Notes: a model not told the origin generated them from the sequence alone. A DNA stretch of 29,401 bases from Bacteroidales bacterium UBA6377 (GCA_002438805.1 DJQV01000014.1:1-29401); one strand, 5' to 3'. Numbered from the stretch's first letter, positions 17,224 to 25,871 are shown. Translations and numbers: made by a program.

Positions 17224-18660
17224 TCAATATACATTGGTGTAAATCTTCCCGTTGTGCGGTGCCGGTGCTGATCCGCGCACCTGGTCGAAGAGCTGCGGCA
17301 CGGTGACGAATTCGAAACCTCTCCGTTTGAGTTCCGGTATCACCATCTTCAGCGCCTCGACTGTGGCTCCGTTGCCCTCGAAGTCGTGCAGCAGGATGAT
17401 GTCCCCGTCCTTGACTGTGTCCAGGATGAGCTTCTCGCGTGCGGCAGCGTCCACTTCCCCTTTCCAGTCATCGGCCCCGGCGCCCTGAATGAAGGTGAGG
17501 TCTATTACTTTGTGCATCAGTTCGTTGTGGTCGATGTACGGAGGACGGAAAAAGCGTGGGGCGGCCCCTGTCCATTTCTTTATAAGCTCATCGGTGCGGC
17601 TGACTTCATCGCGGATCTGCTCCTCAGTCAGCTGGGACATGTGCTGGTGGGAGAAAGAATGGTTCTCGATGTCGCAGCCGAGCTGGACCGCGCGGCGCAT
17701 CACCTTGGCGGTGGACTTGTCTATGTTCTTGCCGCAGACGAAGAAAGATGCGGCTATTCCGTTCTCTTCGAGCACGTCAAGCACTTTCGGGGTGGTCACG
17801 GTGTTGGGGCCGTCGTCAAAGGAGAGGGCTATGTATTTCGGGAACCTGGCCGGGTAGCCGAGAAGCTGGTAGGCGAGGGCCCATGCCATGCGGAGCTGCC
17901 CCGGGGTGTTGGGGTGCAGGCGGTCGGTGTCCATGTTGCGGAAGTATGAGGCCTGGCTGTCGAGCATAGGGTAGAGGCCGCTTATGCTGTTGAGGTCGAT
18001 GACCGGCACTCCCCAGACGTTGGCTATCTCCTTGACAGCCTGGACATATTCGTCTATGAAGCTGCCGCAGAAGTTGGCAAACGACTCCGGCGGCTGGATG
18101 TTGCGGTCGTTGAAGCGGGCGAAGCCCCTGTGGAGCGGGGTGAGCAGGATTATCTGCTTGTCGGGGTAGTGCGTCTTGAGGTGGCGCATGGTGACATTGG
18201 CCCTGCCCCGGAAAGTGGAGTCGGCGTAGACAAGTTCGCGGTGGAGTTTCTCCACCTCTGCCGGCCCGTCATCGAGAGTTTTTTCCCTGGAGTATGTGTA
18301 CCATTCCCCGAGCGGGATGCTGCCGTTGAAGTCGTTGGTGCCGACAAAGACTATGATGGCGTCCACGGCCTGCCCGTGCTCGGCCTCAAGCTTCTCGGCC
18401 TGTCCGACGATCTGGTTCATCCGGTGACCGCTTATGCCATAGACATAAGGCTCGATGCCGAGGATGTCCTTGAGGTTGTTCCAGAAGATGTTGTTGGTGC
18501 TTCCGATCTGGCGTGCGTCAGTGATCGAGTCTCCGAGGAAAGCTACCCTGCTTCCCTCCCACTGGCTGCTTATCAGCGGCTGGGCAAGCGCCCCGGTGCA
18601 GAGCAGTACGGCGGCGAAGGCGGAGAGGAGGTGTGATGAAAAAATGTTGCAGTGTTTCAT
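17224..18660 (-). CDS. Bimodular SGNH/GDSL esterase and CE4 polysaccharide deacetylase
   Basis: A 478-residue secreted protein with two deacylating modules. Signal peptide: about 1-26, ending TGALAQ. The SGNH module (about 37-270) has block I FLGDSITD with nucleophile S45, GTND (107-110) and D246/H249 in DRLHPN. The CE4 (NodB) module (about 275-465) has FDDGP with D282 and D283, the metal-binding HSFSH (H334, H338), RPPY (372-375), DW (398-399) and LLHDF with H425. All catalytic positions of both modules are present. The first module probably removes acetyl groups from pectin or xylan; the second removes N- or O-acetyl groups. The open frame continues to 20049 across the opposite gene, but the signal peptide fixes the start at 18660, 13 bases after a predicted transcription start. 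Confidence 0.88.
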   Translation of the reverse strand: MKHCNIFSSHLLSAFAAVLLCTGALAQPLISSQWEGSRVAFLGDSITDARQIGSTNNIFWNNLKDILGIEPYVYGISGHRMNQIVGQAEKLEAEHGQAVDAIIVFVGTNDFNGSIPLGEWYTYSREKTLDDGPAEVEKLHRELVYADSTFRGRANVTMRHLKTHYPDKQIILLTPLHRGFARFNDRNIQPPESFANFCGSFIDEYVQAVKEIANVWGVPVIDLNSISGLYPMLDSQASYFRNMDTDRLHPNTPGQLRMAWALAYQLLGYPARFPKYIALSFDDGPNTVTTPKVLDVLEENGIAASFFVCGKNIDKSTAKVMRRAVQLGCDIENHSFSHQHMSQLTEEQIRDEVSRTDELIKKWTGAAPRFFRPPYIDHNELMHKVIDLTFIQGAGADDWKGEVDAAAREKLILDTVKDGDIILLHDFEGNGATVEALKMVIPELKRRGFEFVTVPQLFDQVRGSAPAPHNGKIYTNVY

Positions 18661-18679
18661 AAATAAATGCGGATAGATG

Positions 18680-18687
18680 CAAATGTA
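18680..18687 (-). promoter_or_regulatory. -7 box for the SGNH-CE4/GH28 unit
   Basis: The minus strand reads TACATTTG. Transcription would start near 18673, 13 bases before the ATG at 18660. It faces a divergent -7 box 11 bases away. Confidence 0.5.
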
Positions 18688-18698
18688 CGAAAAATACC

Positions 18699-18706
18699 TA
18701 AATTTG
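18699..18706 (+). promoter_or_regulatory. -7 box for the esterase/GH97 unit
   Basis: TAAATTTG matches TAnnTTTG and would start transcription near 18713, about 20 bases before the ATG at 18733. Each divergent promoter's -33 region overlaps the other's -7 region, so the two units probably compete or are co-regulated. Confidence 0.5.
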
Positions 18707-18732
18707 TGTCCGCGACAACCGATTAATGACAG

Positions 18733-20037
18733 ATGAAACGTTTGATGACCTTTATTCTCCCGGCCCTGCTCTGCCTTTCGGCGCTGGCCGGCAACTATCC
18801 TGACCGTGCTGACTATCTTTGGGTTACCGTCCCGGACCATGCCGACTGGCTCTATCGGGCGGGGGAGAACGCCAAAGTTGAGATACAGTTCTACAAATAT
18901 GGCATCCCGAGGGACTGCACCGTGGAGTATGCTCTCGCAGATGACATCCTTGAGCCGGACAGGAGCGGCACCGTTCAACTCAAATCCGGGCGCGGGACGC
19001 TGGACATCGGGACCAGAAAGACCCCCGGCTTCCGTGATCTCCGGCTCTCCACGACCGTGGACGGGGTGAAATATGAGCACCACATCAAGCTCGGTTTCAG
19101 TGTGGACAAAATCATGCCGTTCACGGGCGAGCCCAAGGATTTCGTACAGTTCTGGAAGGACAACGTCGCCAAGGCGGAGGAATTCCCTCTGACATATACG
19201 AAAGAACTTGCCCCGGAATACTGCACCGACAAGATAGACTGTTATCTGGTGCGGCTGATGCTCAATGCCAACCAGTCCATATTCGGATATCTCTTCTATC
19301 CGAAGAACGCAGTCAAAGGCGGCTGCCCTGTAGTGCTCTGTCCTCCGGGAGCGGGCATCAAGACCATCAAGCAGCCGCTCCGCCACAAATACTACGCGGA
19401 AGAGGGATGTATCCGCTTCGAGACGGAGATCCACGGGCTCGACCCGCGCATCCCCGAGGAGACATTCTCCCAGATCAGCGCCGCCTTCAACGGCCGGGAG
19501 AACGGCTACCTTGCCAACGGCATCGAGAACCGGGACAGGTATTACATGAAGCGTGTCTACCTGAGCCTTGTGCGCTGCATCGATCTTCTCACCTCGCTCC
19601 CGGAGTGGGACGGGAAGAACGTGGTGGTGCAGGGCGGAAGCCAGGGCGGGGCGCTGTCCCTTATCGCCGCGGGACTTGATCCGCGCGTCACCCTGTGCAT
19701 CGCCAACCATCCGGCGCTCGCCGACATGGCCGCCAGCAGTGAGACGGGCCGCACGGGGGGCTACCCTCACTTCGACCGCATCCCGGGATTTTTCACAAAA
19801 GAAATAATCGACAACCTTGCATACTACGACGTGGTCAACTTCGCCCGCCACATCAAGGCCAAAGTCTACATGACCTGGGGCTACAACGACAACACCTGCC
19901 CTCCGACCACATCTTATGCCGTCTGGAACACGCTCACCTGCCCGAAAGAGGCCCTCATAACTCCGGTCAACGAGCACTGGACATCCGAGGCCACGGAGCG
20001 GGGGCATCTGGACTGGATGCTGAAAAACATCAGATAA
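18733..20037 (+). CDS. AXE1/CE7-family acetyl esterase
   Basis: A 434-residue secreted alpha/beta hydrolase of the acetyl xylan esterase/cephalosporin-C deacetylase type. Signal peptide 1-19 (ALLCLSALAG). Residues about 22-120 form an extra N-terminal beta domain common in Bacteroidetes versions; the catalytic domain follows, with nucleophile S303 in QGGSQGG, D386 in GYNDNTCPP and H415 in NEHW. Cores alone are about 320 residues, so the excess is the N-terminal domain. The enzyme removes O-acetyl groups from xylo- or pectic oligosaccharides. It is 11 bases ahead of the GH97 gene, so the two are co-transcribed, and it diverges from the SGNH-CE4 gene with overlapping promoters. Confidence 0.9.
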   Translation: MKRLMTFILPALLCLSALAGNYPDRADYLWVTVPDHADWLYRAGENAKVEIQFYKYGIPRDCTVEYALADDILEPDRSGTVQLKSGRGTLDIGTRKTPGFRDLRLSTTVDGVKYEHHIKLGFSVDKIMPFTGEPKDFVQFWKDNVAKAEEFPLTYTKELAPEYCTDKIDCYLVRLMLNANQSIFGYLFYPKNAVKGGCPVVLCPPGAGIKTIKQPLRHKYYAEEGCIRFETEIHGLDPRIPEETFSQISAAFNGRENGYLANGIENRDRYYMKRVYLSLVRCIDLLTSLPEWDGKNVVVQGGSQGGALSLIAAGLDPRVTLCIANHPALADMAASSETGRTGGYPHFDRIPGFFTKEIIDNLAYYDVVNFARHIKAKVYMTWGYNDNTCPPTTSYAVWNTLTCPKEALITPVNEHWTSEATERGHLDWMLKNIR

Positions 20038-20048
20038 CCTTATAAACA

Positions 20049-21983
20049 ATGAATTCTACTCTCATCGCCCTTGTGCTGACAGTGTTCAGCACGGTGAGCA
20101 GCCCTGACGGGAAGCTCACAGTGTCAGTGGGTTCCACCCAGTCCCCGGGACAGGTGGCCTACAGTGTAAACTATGACGGCCGCACCATCGTGGCCCCTTC
20201 CGGACTTGGTCTAGTGACGGACAAGGCGGACTACACACGCCTCGAATTCATCAGTGCCGAGACCGGGACCGTGATCGTGGACTACAGCCTGGACCGCATC
20301 AAACGGAGCCGGGTAAAGCATGAGGCCTCCAAGGCCGTGATGCATTTCAAGAACCATGACGGACGCCTCATCGATATCGAGTGGCACCTGAGCGACCGCG
20401 ACGTCGCTTTCCGCTACTTCATCCCACGTGACGGGGAGGCCGGCGGAGTCAGGGTAATGAGGGAAGAGACCTGGTTCAACTTCCCTGATCACACCACCAC
20501 CTACCTCTGCCCGCAGAGCGACCCGATGGTGGGCTGGAAGCGCACCAAGCCGAGCTATGAGGAGTACTATGTCCCGGGAGCACTGCTCTCCGCAAAGTCC
20601 GAGTTCGGCCACGGCTTCACTTTCCCTTGCCTTTTCAAGGTCGGCTCCGACGGCTGGGCTCTTGTCAGCGAGACGGGGGTGGACAGCCGCTACTGCGCCT
20701 CGCGCCTGAGTGATTACATCGATGGCAAAGGTTTTCAGCTTGCATTCCCGATGCCGGAGGAGAACGACGGCAACGGTACATCCGAGCCGGCTTTCGCCCT
20801 TCCGGGCCACACCCCGTGGAGAACCATAACTGTCGGGAGCGACCTCGCCCCTATTGTGGAGACGACGATCCCGTTTGATGTGGTGGAGCCGAAGTACGAG
20901 AGCGCTCACCATTACGAGTTCGGCAAGGGAAGCTGGAGCTGGATCCTCTGGCAGGACGCCAGCATCAACTACGACGACATCAAGCAGTACATCGACCTCT
21001 CGGCTGCCATGGGATGGAAGTTCTCCCTCGTGGACAACTACTGGGACAGGAACATAGGACGCGAGTCCATGGAAGAACTTGTAAAATATGCTTCCGGCAA
21101 GGGCGTGGGACTTTTCCTGTGGTACTCTTCGAGCGGCTGGTGGAACGACATCGACCAGAGTCCGCTCAACATAATGTGCGACCCGATCGCGCGCAAGCGT
21201 GAGATGCGCTGGCTGGAGAGCATAGGGGTGAAGGGCATCAAGGTGGATTTCTTCGGCGGAGACAAGCAGGAGACCATGGCTCTGTACGAGAGCATCCTCA
21301 GCGACGCCGACGACCACGGTCTCATGGTGATATTCCACGGCTGCACCATCCCTCGCGGCTGGGAGAGGATGTATCCGAACTATGTGGGTAGCGAGGCCGT
21401 GAGGGCTTCCGAGAACCTTGTCTTCACCCAGTACGAGTGCGACATCGAGTCGCAGAACGCCAGCCTCCATCCGTTCATCCGCAATGCTGTGGGCTGCATG
21501 GAGTTCGGCGGCACTTTCCTCAACAGGCGTCTTGAGAGGCGCAACGGCGAGCCGACAGCTGACGGGAAGGTTCTGGGAACCGAACGCAGGACGAGCGATG
21601 CTTTCCAGCTGGCCACGGCCGTGCTTTTCCAGAACCCGATACAGAATTTCGCCCTTGCTCCGAACAACCTCACAGACGCTCCCTCTCTTGCTCTGGATTT
21701 CCTCCGAGAAGTGCCTACAGAGTGGGACGAGACCCTGTATGTTGACGGCATGCCGGCGGAGAATGCGGTGATTGCACGCCGCAGCGGAGATGTCTGGTAC
21801 ATCGGTGCCGTCAATGCTTCGGAGAAGCCTCTGAAACTTGATCTCAAGGCCATCGAAGCCCGTTTCGGAGGCGTCTCGCAGGTGCTCTGCACATCCGGGG
21901 GAGTGCTTTCGGAAGGGAAAGTTACCAAAAAACCGCTCCTCATCCCGAAGGACGACGGAGCGGTGGTGATCATAAGGAAGTAG
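20049..21983 (+). CDS. GH97 glycoside hydrolase, retaining alpha-galactosidase type
   Basis: A 644-residue GH97 enzyme with a signal peptide (about 1-17), an N-terminal beta-super-sandwich, a TIM barrel (about 280-560) and a C-terminal beta domain. The barrel contains GIKVDFFGGDKQ with D400. In the retaining branch (for example BtGH97b, D415 and E470 as recalled) the nucleophile is this aspartate, and the acid/base is 55 residues later; E455 is at exactly that distance here. Inverting SusB-type enzymes lack this aspartate. Alpha-galactosidase activity is therefore the best guess; beta-L-arabinopyranosidase, also known in the family, is an alternative. It follows the acetyl esterase by 11 bases and ends five bases from the convergent DUF4861 gene. 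Confidence 0.9.
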   Translation: MNSTLIALVLTVFSTVSSPDGKLTVSVGSTQSPGQVAYSVNYDGRTIVAPSGLGLVTDKADYTRLEFISAETGTVIVDYSLDRIKRSRVKHEASKAVMHFKNHDGRLIDIEWHLSDRDVAFRYFIPRDGEAGGVRVMREETWFNFPDHTTTYLCPQSDPMVGWKRTKPSYEEYYVPGALLSAKSEFGHGFTFPCLFKVGSDGWALVSETGVDSRYCASRLSDYIDGKGFQLAFPMPEENDGNGTSEPAFALPGHTPWRTITVGSDLAPIVETTIPFDVVEPKYESAHHYEFGKGSWSWILWQDASINYDDIKQYIDLSAAMGWKFSLVDNYWDRNIGRESMEELVKYASGKGVGLFLWYSSSGWWNDIDQSPLNIMCDPIARKREMRWLESIGVKGIKVDFFGGDKQETMALYESILSDADDHGLMVIFHGCTIPRGWERMYPNYVGSEAVRASENLVFTQYECDIESQNASLHPFIRNAVGCMEFGGTFLNRRLERRNGEPTADGKVLGTERRTSDAFQLATAVLFQNPIQNFALAPNNLTDAPSLALDFLREVPTEWDETLYVDGMPAENAVIARRSGDVWYIGAVNASEKPLKLDLKAIEARFGGVSQVLCTSGGVLSEGKVTKKPLLIPKDDGAVVIIRK

Positions 21984-21988
21984 CTTCG

Positions 21989-22858
21989 CTATTTCTTTCT
22001 CATGTAGGAGACGAACTTGGCCTCGCTGCCCAGTTCGTCTTCTTTTATGGAGGCTGCGACTACTTCTGTGGAGATTTCAGACGCCGGCTTGGAGATGATG
22101 CGCACCATGTCGCCGGTCTTCTCCACTGTCTCGAACTTGCGCGGCCTGAACCACATGCCGGCTCCCAGAGGAGAAGGCGCGGCGGAGACGTCGGCCGGGT
22201 GCACTCCCCATACCGCGATGTAGTTGCGGCCGTACTCCACGGTCTCGCCCTTGTGGTAGTTGACACCTGTGAGGAACTGGACTTTCTTGCCGTTGAGCTC
22301 ACGGCCTATGACCTTGGCCACGCGGCTGTTGTCCTTCATCTCGATGCGGATGAGGATGTCCACGGGCTCTCCCTTGTACTCCACGCCGTATGCCACCATC
22401 TCGGCGAACGAGCCTCCCCGGATCTGCCCGACCCTTGCGGTGCGGCCTTTTGTCGCCTTGAGCTTTACTTCCTCCTTGCCGTCCCAGAGGGCTATGCCCC
22501 CGAGACCCACGGTGCGTCCTACCAGGTACTCGTCGCAGCCGGCTCCTTCCGTGGCCTGCTGCTCAGGGGTGGGATACCACAGGTATTTGCGGAGCTCCAT
22601 CTGCTTTCCGCTCTTGGAGTAGACGTCGATGGCACCGCTGTCGTTGAAATATATGCGCAGGGCGCAGTGCGAGTTCTCCACCGCCGGCCCGTGGTGGCCG
22701 ACGAAGTTGTACTGTACGGCCTGCTGTGAGACTATTTCGCTTACCTGAAGGCTGTCTGCCCGCCAGAAGAGGCTGGTCGCGGTCTGTGCCTGGCTTTGTG
22801 CGCAGAAGAGAAGCGCGCTTGCGGCTGCTGTGGCCGCGATGAATGTCTTGTGTTGCAT
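21989..22858 (-). CDS. DUF4861-family secreted protein
   Basis: A 289-residue protein with a signal peptide (about 1-24, ALLFCAQSQAQ). The sequence resembles DUF4861, a family that recurs in Bacteroidetes glycan-degradation loci: examples are FVGHHGPAVENSHCALRIYFN near the start and GVHPADVSAAPSPLGAGMWF in the last third. The His, Glu and Asn residues of the first motif are possible active-site residues. The fold is expected to be beta-sandwich-like. To my knowledge the reaction is not established; carbohydrate binding or hydrolysis of an unusual uronyl linkage are possibilities. It has its own promoter and converges on the GH97 gene with only five bases between stop codons. Confidence 0.72.
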   Translation of the reverse strand: MQHKTFIAATAAASALLFCAQSQAQTATSLFWRADSLQVSEIVSQQAVQYNFVGHHGPAVENSHCALRIYFNDSGAIDVYSKSGKQMELRKYLWYPTPEQQATEGAGCDEYLVGRTVGLGGIALWDGKEEVKLKATKGRTARVGQIRGGSFAEMVAYGVEYKGEPVDILIRIEMKDNSRVAKVIGRELNGKKVQFLTGVNYHKGETVEYGRNYIAVWGVHPADVSAAPSPLGAGMWFRPRKFETVEKTGDMVRIISKPASEISTEVVAASIKEDELGSEAKFVSYMRKK

Positions 22859-22878
22859 GATCTTGTTTTTGTGGTGTG

Positions 22879-22886
22879 CAAATGTA
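22879..22886 (-). promoter_or_regulatory. -7 box for the DUF4861 gene
   Basis: The minus strand reads TACATTTG, 21 bases before the ATG at 22858. The same octamer followed by C (TACATTTGC) also precedes the SGNH-CE4 and AspT-family genes. The opposite strand has only an imperfect box (TATATTTA, 22899-22906) before the M64 gene. Confidence 0.5.
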
Positions 22887-22912
22887 GTGTTTTTTAGGTA
22901 TATTTACCGGAT

Positions 22913-24205
22913 ATGAAAAGGATTTCTCTCATCTTGCCGTGCATCCTTATTGCCTTGTGCATGGATGTGGCGGCATTTGACGGCGGGCGTCTTGTGGATA
23001 GGACGCTGCGTCTTGACTACATCTTCTCCGGCACTGACAAGACCTGCGACATCGCTCTCGCGCACCTGAAGAGCCTGGACGGCTGGGCTGGGCGCCGGGT
23101 GAATCTTGACACTCTGCCGCTCCGTGGCAACGGCCAGCTGACCATGACTGACAAGGCCACGGGTGACACGCTCTACTGCACATCGTTCTCCACCCTTTTT
23201 CAGGAGTGGCAGACGACAGTGGAGGCTACGAGGGTGCGCCGCAGCTTTGAGAACGTTTTCCTCGTCCCGATGCCTGCCGCCCCTGCCGAAATCTGTGTCC
23301 GGCTCTTTGATTTCCATGACAACACATTGGCGTCCATGACACATCCTGTGGATCCGTCCGACATATTGATAAAGCCTGCCGGCGGATGGAAGTCAGGAGA
23401 GGGGGCGGCTGCCGGGGTGGACGGACAGTTCTGGAGGGTGCTGCACCATGGCGGTTCTCCGGAGGAGAAGATCGATGTGGTGATCCTCGCCGAGGGGTAC
23501 ACGGCTCCCGAGATGGAGACTTTCTACAGTGATGCCCGGGCCGCCGTGGAGAGCCTTTTCGCGCATGAGCCTTTCGGGACGATGAGGGACTGCTTCAACA
23601 TCGTTGCTTACGGGGTTCCGTCCGAGGATAGCGGTGTGAGCGTGCCTCGCGAGGGAGTGTGGAAGGAGACTGCCGTAGGATCGCACTTCGACACTTTCTA
23701 TTCAGACCGGTATCTTACCACTCCGGAGCTGTTCCGTATGCACGACGCCCTGTCGGACATCCCTTATGAGCATATCATAGTGCTCGCGAACACTGACACT
23801 TACGGCGGGGGAGGCATCTACAATTCATACACCCTTACCACAGCTCATCACAAGGCGTTCGCGCCGGTGGTGGTGCATGAGTTCGGCCACAGTTTCGCCG
23901 GCCTTGCCGACGAGTATGCATACGATGACCAGTATGTGGAGTATTACTATCCGGACACCGAGCCGTGGGAGCAGAACATCACCACCAGGGCGGATTTCGC
24001 CTCCAAGTGGGAGGATATGCTGGGCCGGGACGGGGTCGGCCTGGTAGAGGGTGCCGGATATCAGAGCAAGGGTGTATGGCGGGCCTGCGAAGACTGCCGT
24101 ATGCGCACCAATTCAGCTCCGGCGTTCTGCCCCGTCTGCCGGCGTGCCATAGAGCGGCTTATTCTTTTCTATACCGGATCAGAGGCCCGGCAGGCTGTCA
24201 GATAA
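22913..24205 (+). CDS. M64-family (IgA-peptidase-like) zinc metallopeptidase
   Basis: A 430-residue secreted peptidase. Signal peptide about 1-21 (LILPCILIALCMDVAAF). An N-terminal beta domain (about 25-150) precedes the catalytic part. The zinc site is HEFGHSFAGLADEY with H322, E323, H326 and third ligand D333, the M64 pattern. A C-terminal double-cysteine motif (CEDC and CPVC around 398-415), typical of the family, could stabilise the fold. Some M64 peptidases in commensals and pathogens cleave IgA; most have unknown targets. Embedded in the polysaccharide cluster, this one could act on cell-wall or mucin glycoproteins, but this is inference. Its stop overlaps the convergent transporter gene's stop by eight bases. 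Confidence 0.88.
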   Translation: MKRISLILPCILIALCMDVAAFDGGRLVDRTLRLDYIFSGTDKTCDIALAHLKSLDGWAGRRVNLDTLPLRGNGQLTMTDKATGDTLYCTSFSTLFQEWQTTVEATRVRRSFENVFLVPMPAAPAEICVRLFDFHDNTLASMTHPVDPSDILIKPAGGWKSGEGAAAGVDGQFWRVLHHGGSPEEKIDVVILAEGYTAPEMETFYSDARAAVESLFAHEPFGTMRDCFNIVAYGVPSEDSGVSVPREGVWKETAVGSHFDTFYSDRYLTTPELFRMHDALSDIPYEHIIVLANTDTYGGGGIYNSYTLTTAHHKAFAPVVVHEFGHSFAGLADEYAYDDQYVEYYYPDTEPWEQNITTRADFASKWEDMLGRDGVGLVEGAGYQSKGVWRACEDCRMRTNSAPAFCPVCRRAIERLILFYTGSEARQAVR

Positions 24206-25871
24206 GCATAAGCAGCTGGCCGGAGATCACCCTGAGGAACATCTCCACAGGGTAGACGGTCGCGTAGGCCACTGACGGGCCGTCGTCATCCACGGTGCTC
24301 AAGGCATAGTTTAGGGCTATCGGGTTTGCCATGGCCCCGCAGAGCATGCCCACGTTGGCTGCGTACGGGGTATGGCACCATTTTGATGCGACTAATCCCA
24401 CGATCAGCACCGGGACTATGGCCAGGAAGACGCTGACCGCTATCCACAGCAGGCCTTCGGGCCGGAGGACGGTGGCGAAAAACCCCGGGCCGGCGCTCAG
24501 CCCCAGGCCGGCAAGGTAGACCGTGAGGCCGAACTGCCTGAGCATCAGGTTGGCGCTGTGCGTGGTCCAGGTGGTGATGTGCAGCCGCGGCCCGAAAGCC
24601 CCCATGAGGATGCCGACGACGATCGGGCCGCCTGCGATTCCGAGCCTTATCGGCACGCTCATCCCGGGGAGCGCTATCGGCAGGCTGCCGAGCATGAGTC
24701 CGAGCATCAGCCCGACGAATATGAAGAGCAGGTTGGGGTTGCGCAGCTCCTTTTCCTGGTTGCCCAGCACACGGGCGACTTCCGCTATGGCCCTCTCCTC
24801 GCCGACGATTGTGAGTTTGTCCCCGATCTGGAGCCTGAGGTCGCGTGACGGGAGGATGTCGATGCCGGCGCGGTTGACCCTGGTGATGTTTATGCGGTAG
24901 GCGTTGCGCAGATGGAGGTCTCCGAGTTTGGCGCCGTTGATGTTGTCCCGTGTCACGAAGATGTGGCGCGAGACGAGCATGCCGTCGAGGTGGTTCCAGT
25001 CAATGTCCTGCTGGTTCCAGTCTTTCACCACTTTCTCCCCGAATATCTGCTCGGCCGCTCCTGTCTCTTTCTCCTTGGTGAGCACCAGCACGTGTTCCCC
25101 CTCTTCGAGGACGGTGTCTCCGTCGGGCATTATCACCTGCCCGCGCTCCGTACCGTCGTATTTCCATACACGGGAGACGACCAGACGTATGCGGGTGTCT
25201 TTCATTATCTCCTTTATGGTCTTGCCGAATATGGCCGGGTTGCTCACCCTGAATTCGGTCACGAAGGCCGGCTTGTCATGCGTGTCGGTCTTGGTTGCTC
25301 CTCGGTGGAAGAGGGCCTTGAGTATAACCACGCAAAGGATCACCCCTATCACTCCGAAAGGGTAGCCCACGGCGCAGGCAGTGGCCATGGTGTTGGAGGT
25401 GGATGTGAGGGACGGGTCCGTCTGGAGGAGGGTCTGCTGGGCGGCACCGAGCATCGGGGTGTTGGTGGCGGCTCCGGTGAGCAGTCCCGTGGCGACCGGC
25501 ATGCCGATGCCTGTCAGACGGCTTATCAGTACGGTGAGGAGCGTGCCGGAGAGAAGCACGGCGAACGCGAGGATGTTGAGCCTGATGCCGCCTTTTTTGA
25601 GGGAGGGGAAGAAGCTCGGGCCGACCTGGAGCCCGAGGGTGTATACGAACAGCACCAGACCGAAGTTCTGTGCCAGGGCGAGCATCCGCGGGTCTATGCT
25701 CAGGCCGAAGTGGCCGGCCAGGATGCCGGCGAAGAACACGAAAGTCACGCCGAGGCTGATGCCCTTGAATTGCAGCTTGTTGCATAGCAGCCCCACGACG
25801 CATATCAGCGAGAGTACGAGTATCGCCTGGGTGTAGGTCTGCTCAGTGAATATGTTGATTAACCAGTTCAT
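24198..25871 (-). CDS. AspT/YidE-family transporter with two RCK_C domains
   Basis: A 557-residue inner-membrane protein of the aspartate:alanine exchanger (YidE/YbjL duplication) family. It has two blocks of membrane helices (about 12-185 and 380-557) separated by two cytoplasmic TrkA-C/RCK_C-like domains (about 205-370). The motif TGAATNTPMLGAAQQ (132-146) in the first block is characteristic. These proteins exchange dicarboxylic or amino acids; the substrate here is unknown. The open frame extends to 26024, but the ATG at 25871 lies directly before the first hydrophobic block and 27 bases downstream of a -7 box, so the longer start is unlikely. The gene is convergent with M64 and divergent from the GH67 gene. 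Confidence 0.88.
   Translation of the reverse strand: MNWLINIFTEQTYTQAILVLSLICVVGLLCNKLQFKGISLGVTFVFFAGILAGHFGLSIDPRMLALAQNFGLVLFVYTLGLQVGPSFFPSLKKGGIRLNILAFAVLLSGTLLTVLISRLTGIGMPVATGLLTGAATNTPMLGAAQQTLLQTDPSLTSTSNTMATACAVGYPFGVIGVILCVVILKALFHRGATKTDTHDKPAFVTEFRVSNPAIFGKTIKEIMKDTRIRLVVSRVWKYDGTERGQVIMPDGDTVLEEGEHVLVLTKEKETGAAEQIFGEKVVKDWNQQDIDWNHLDGMLVSRHIFVTRDNINGAKLGDLHLRNAYRINITRVNRAGIDILPSRDLRLQIGDKLTIVGEERAIAEVARVLGNQEKELRNPNLLFIFVGLMLGLMLGSLPIALPGMSVPIRLGIAGGPIVVGILMGAFGPRLHITTWTTHSANLMLRQFGLTVYLAGLGLSAGPGFFATVLRPEGLLWIAVSVFLAIVPVLIVGLVASKWCHTPYAANVGMLCGAMANPIALNYALSTVDDDGPSVAYATVYPVEMFLRVISGQLLMLI

Noticed and set aside
18661..20049. Open frame continuing upstream of the SGNH-CE4 gene, antisense to the acetyl esterase (941 codons in all)
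   Set aside because: The esterase on the plus strand has a signal peptide and a full catalytic triad. The antisense part is low-complexity Val/Arg/Gly-rich, and a signal peptide and promoter fix the real start at 18660.
20211..21470. Long minus-strand open frame opposite GH97 (419 codons)
   Set aside because: Same cause: it mirrors the GH97 codons and has no motif, signal or promoter.
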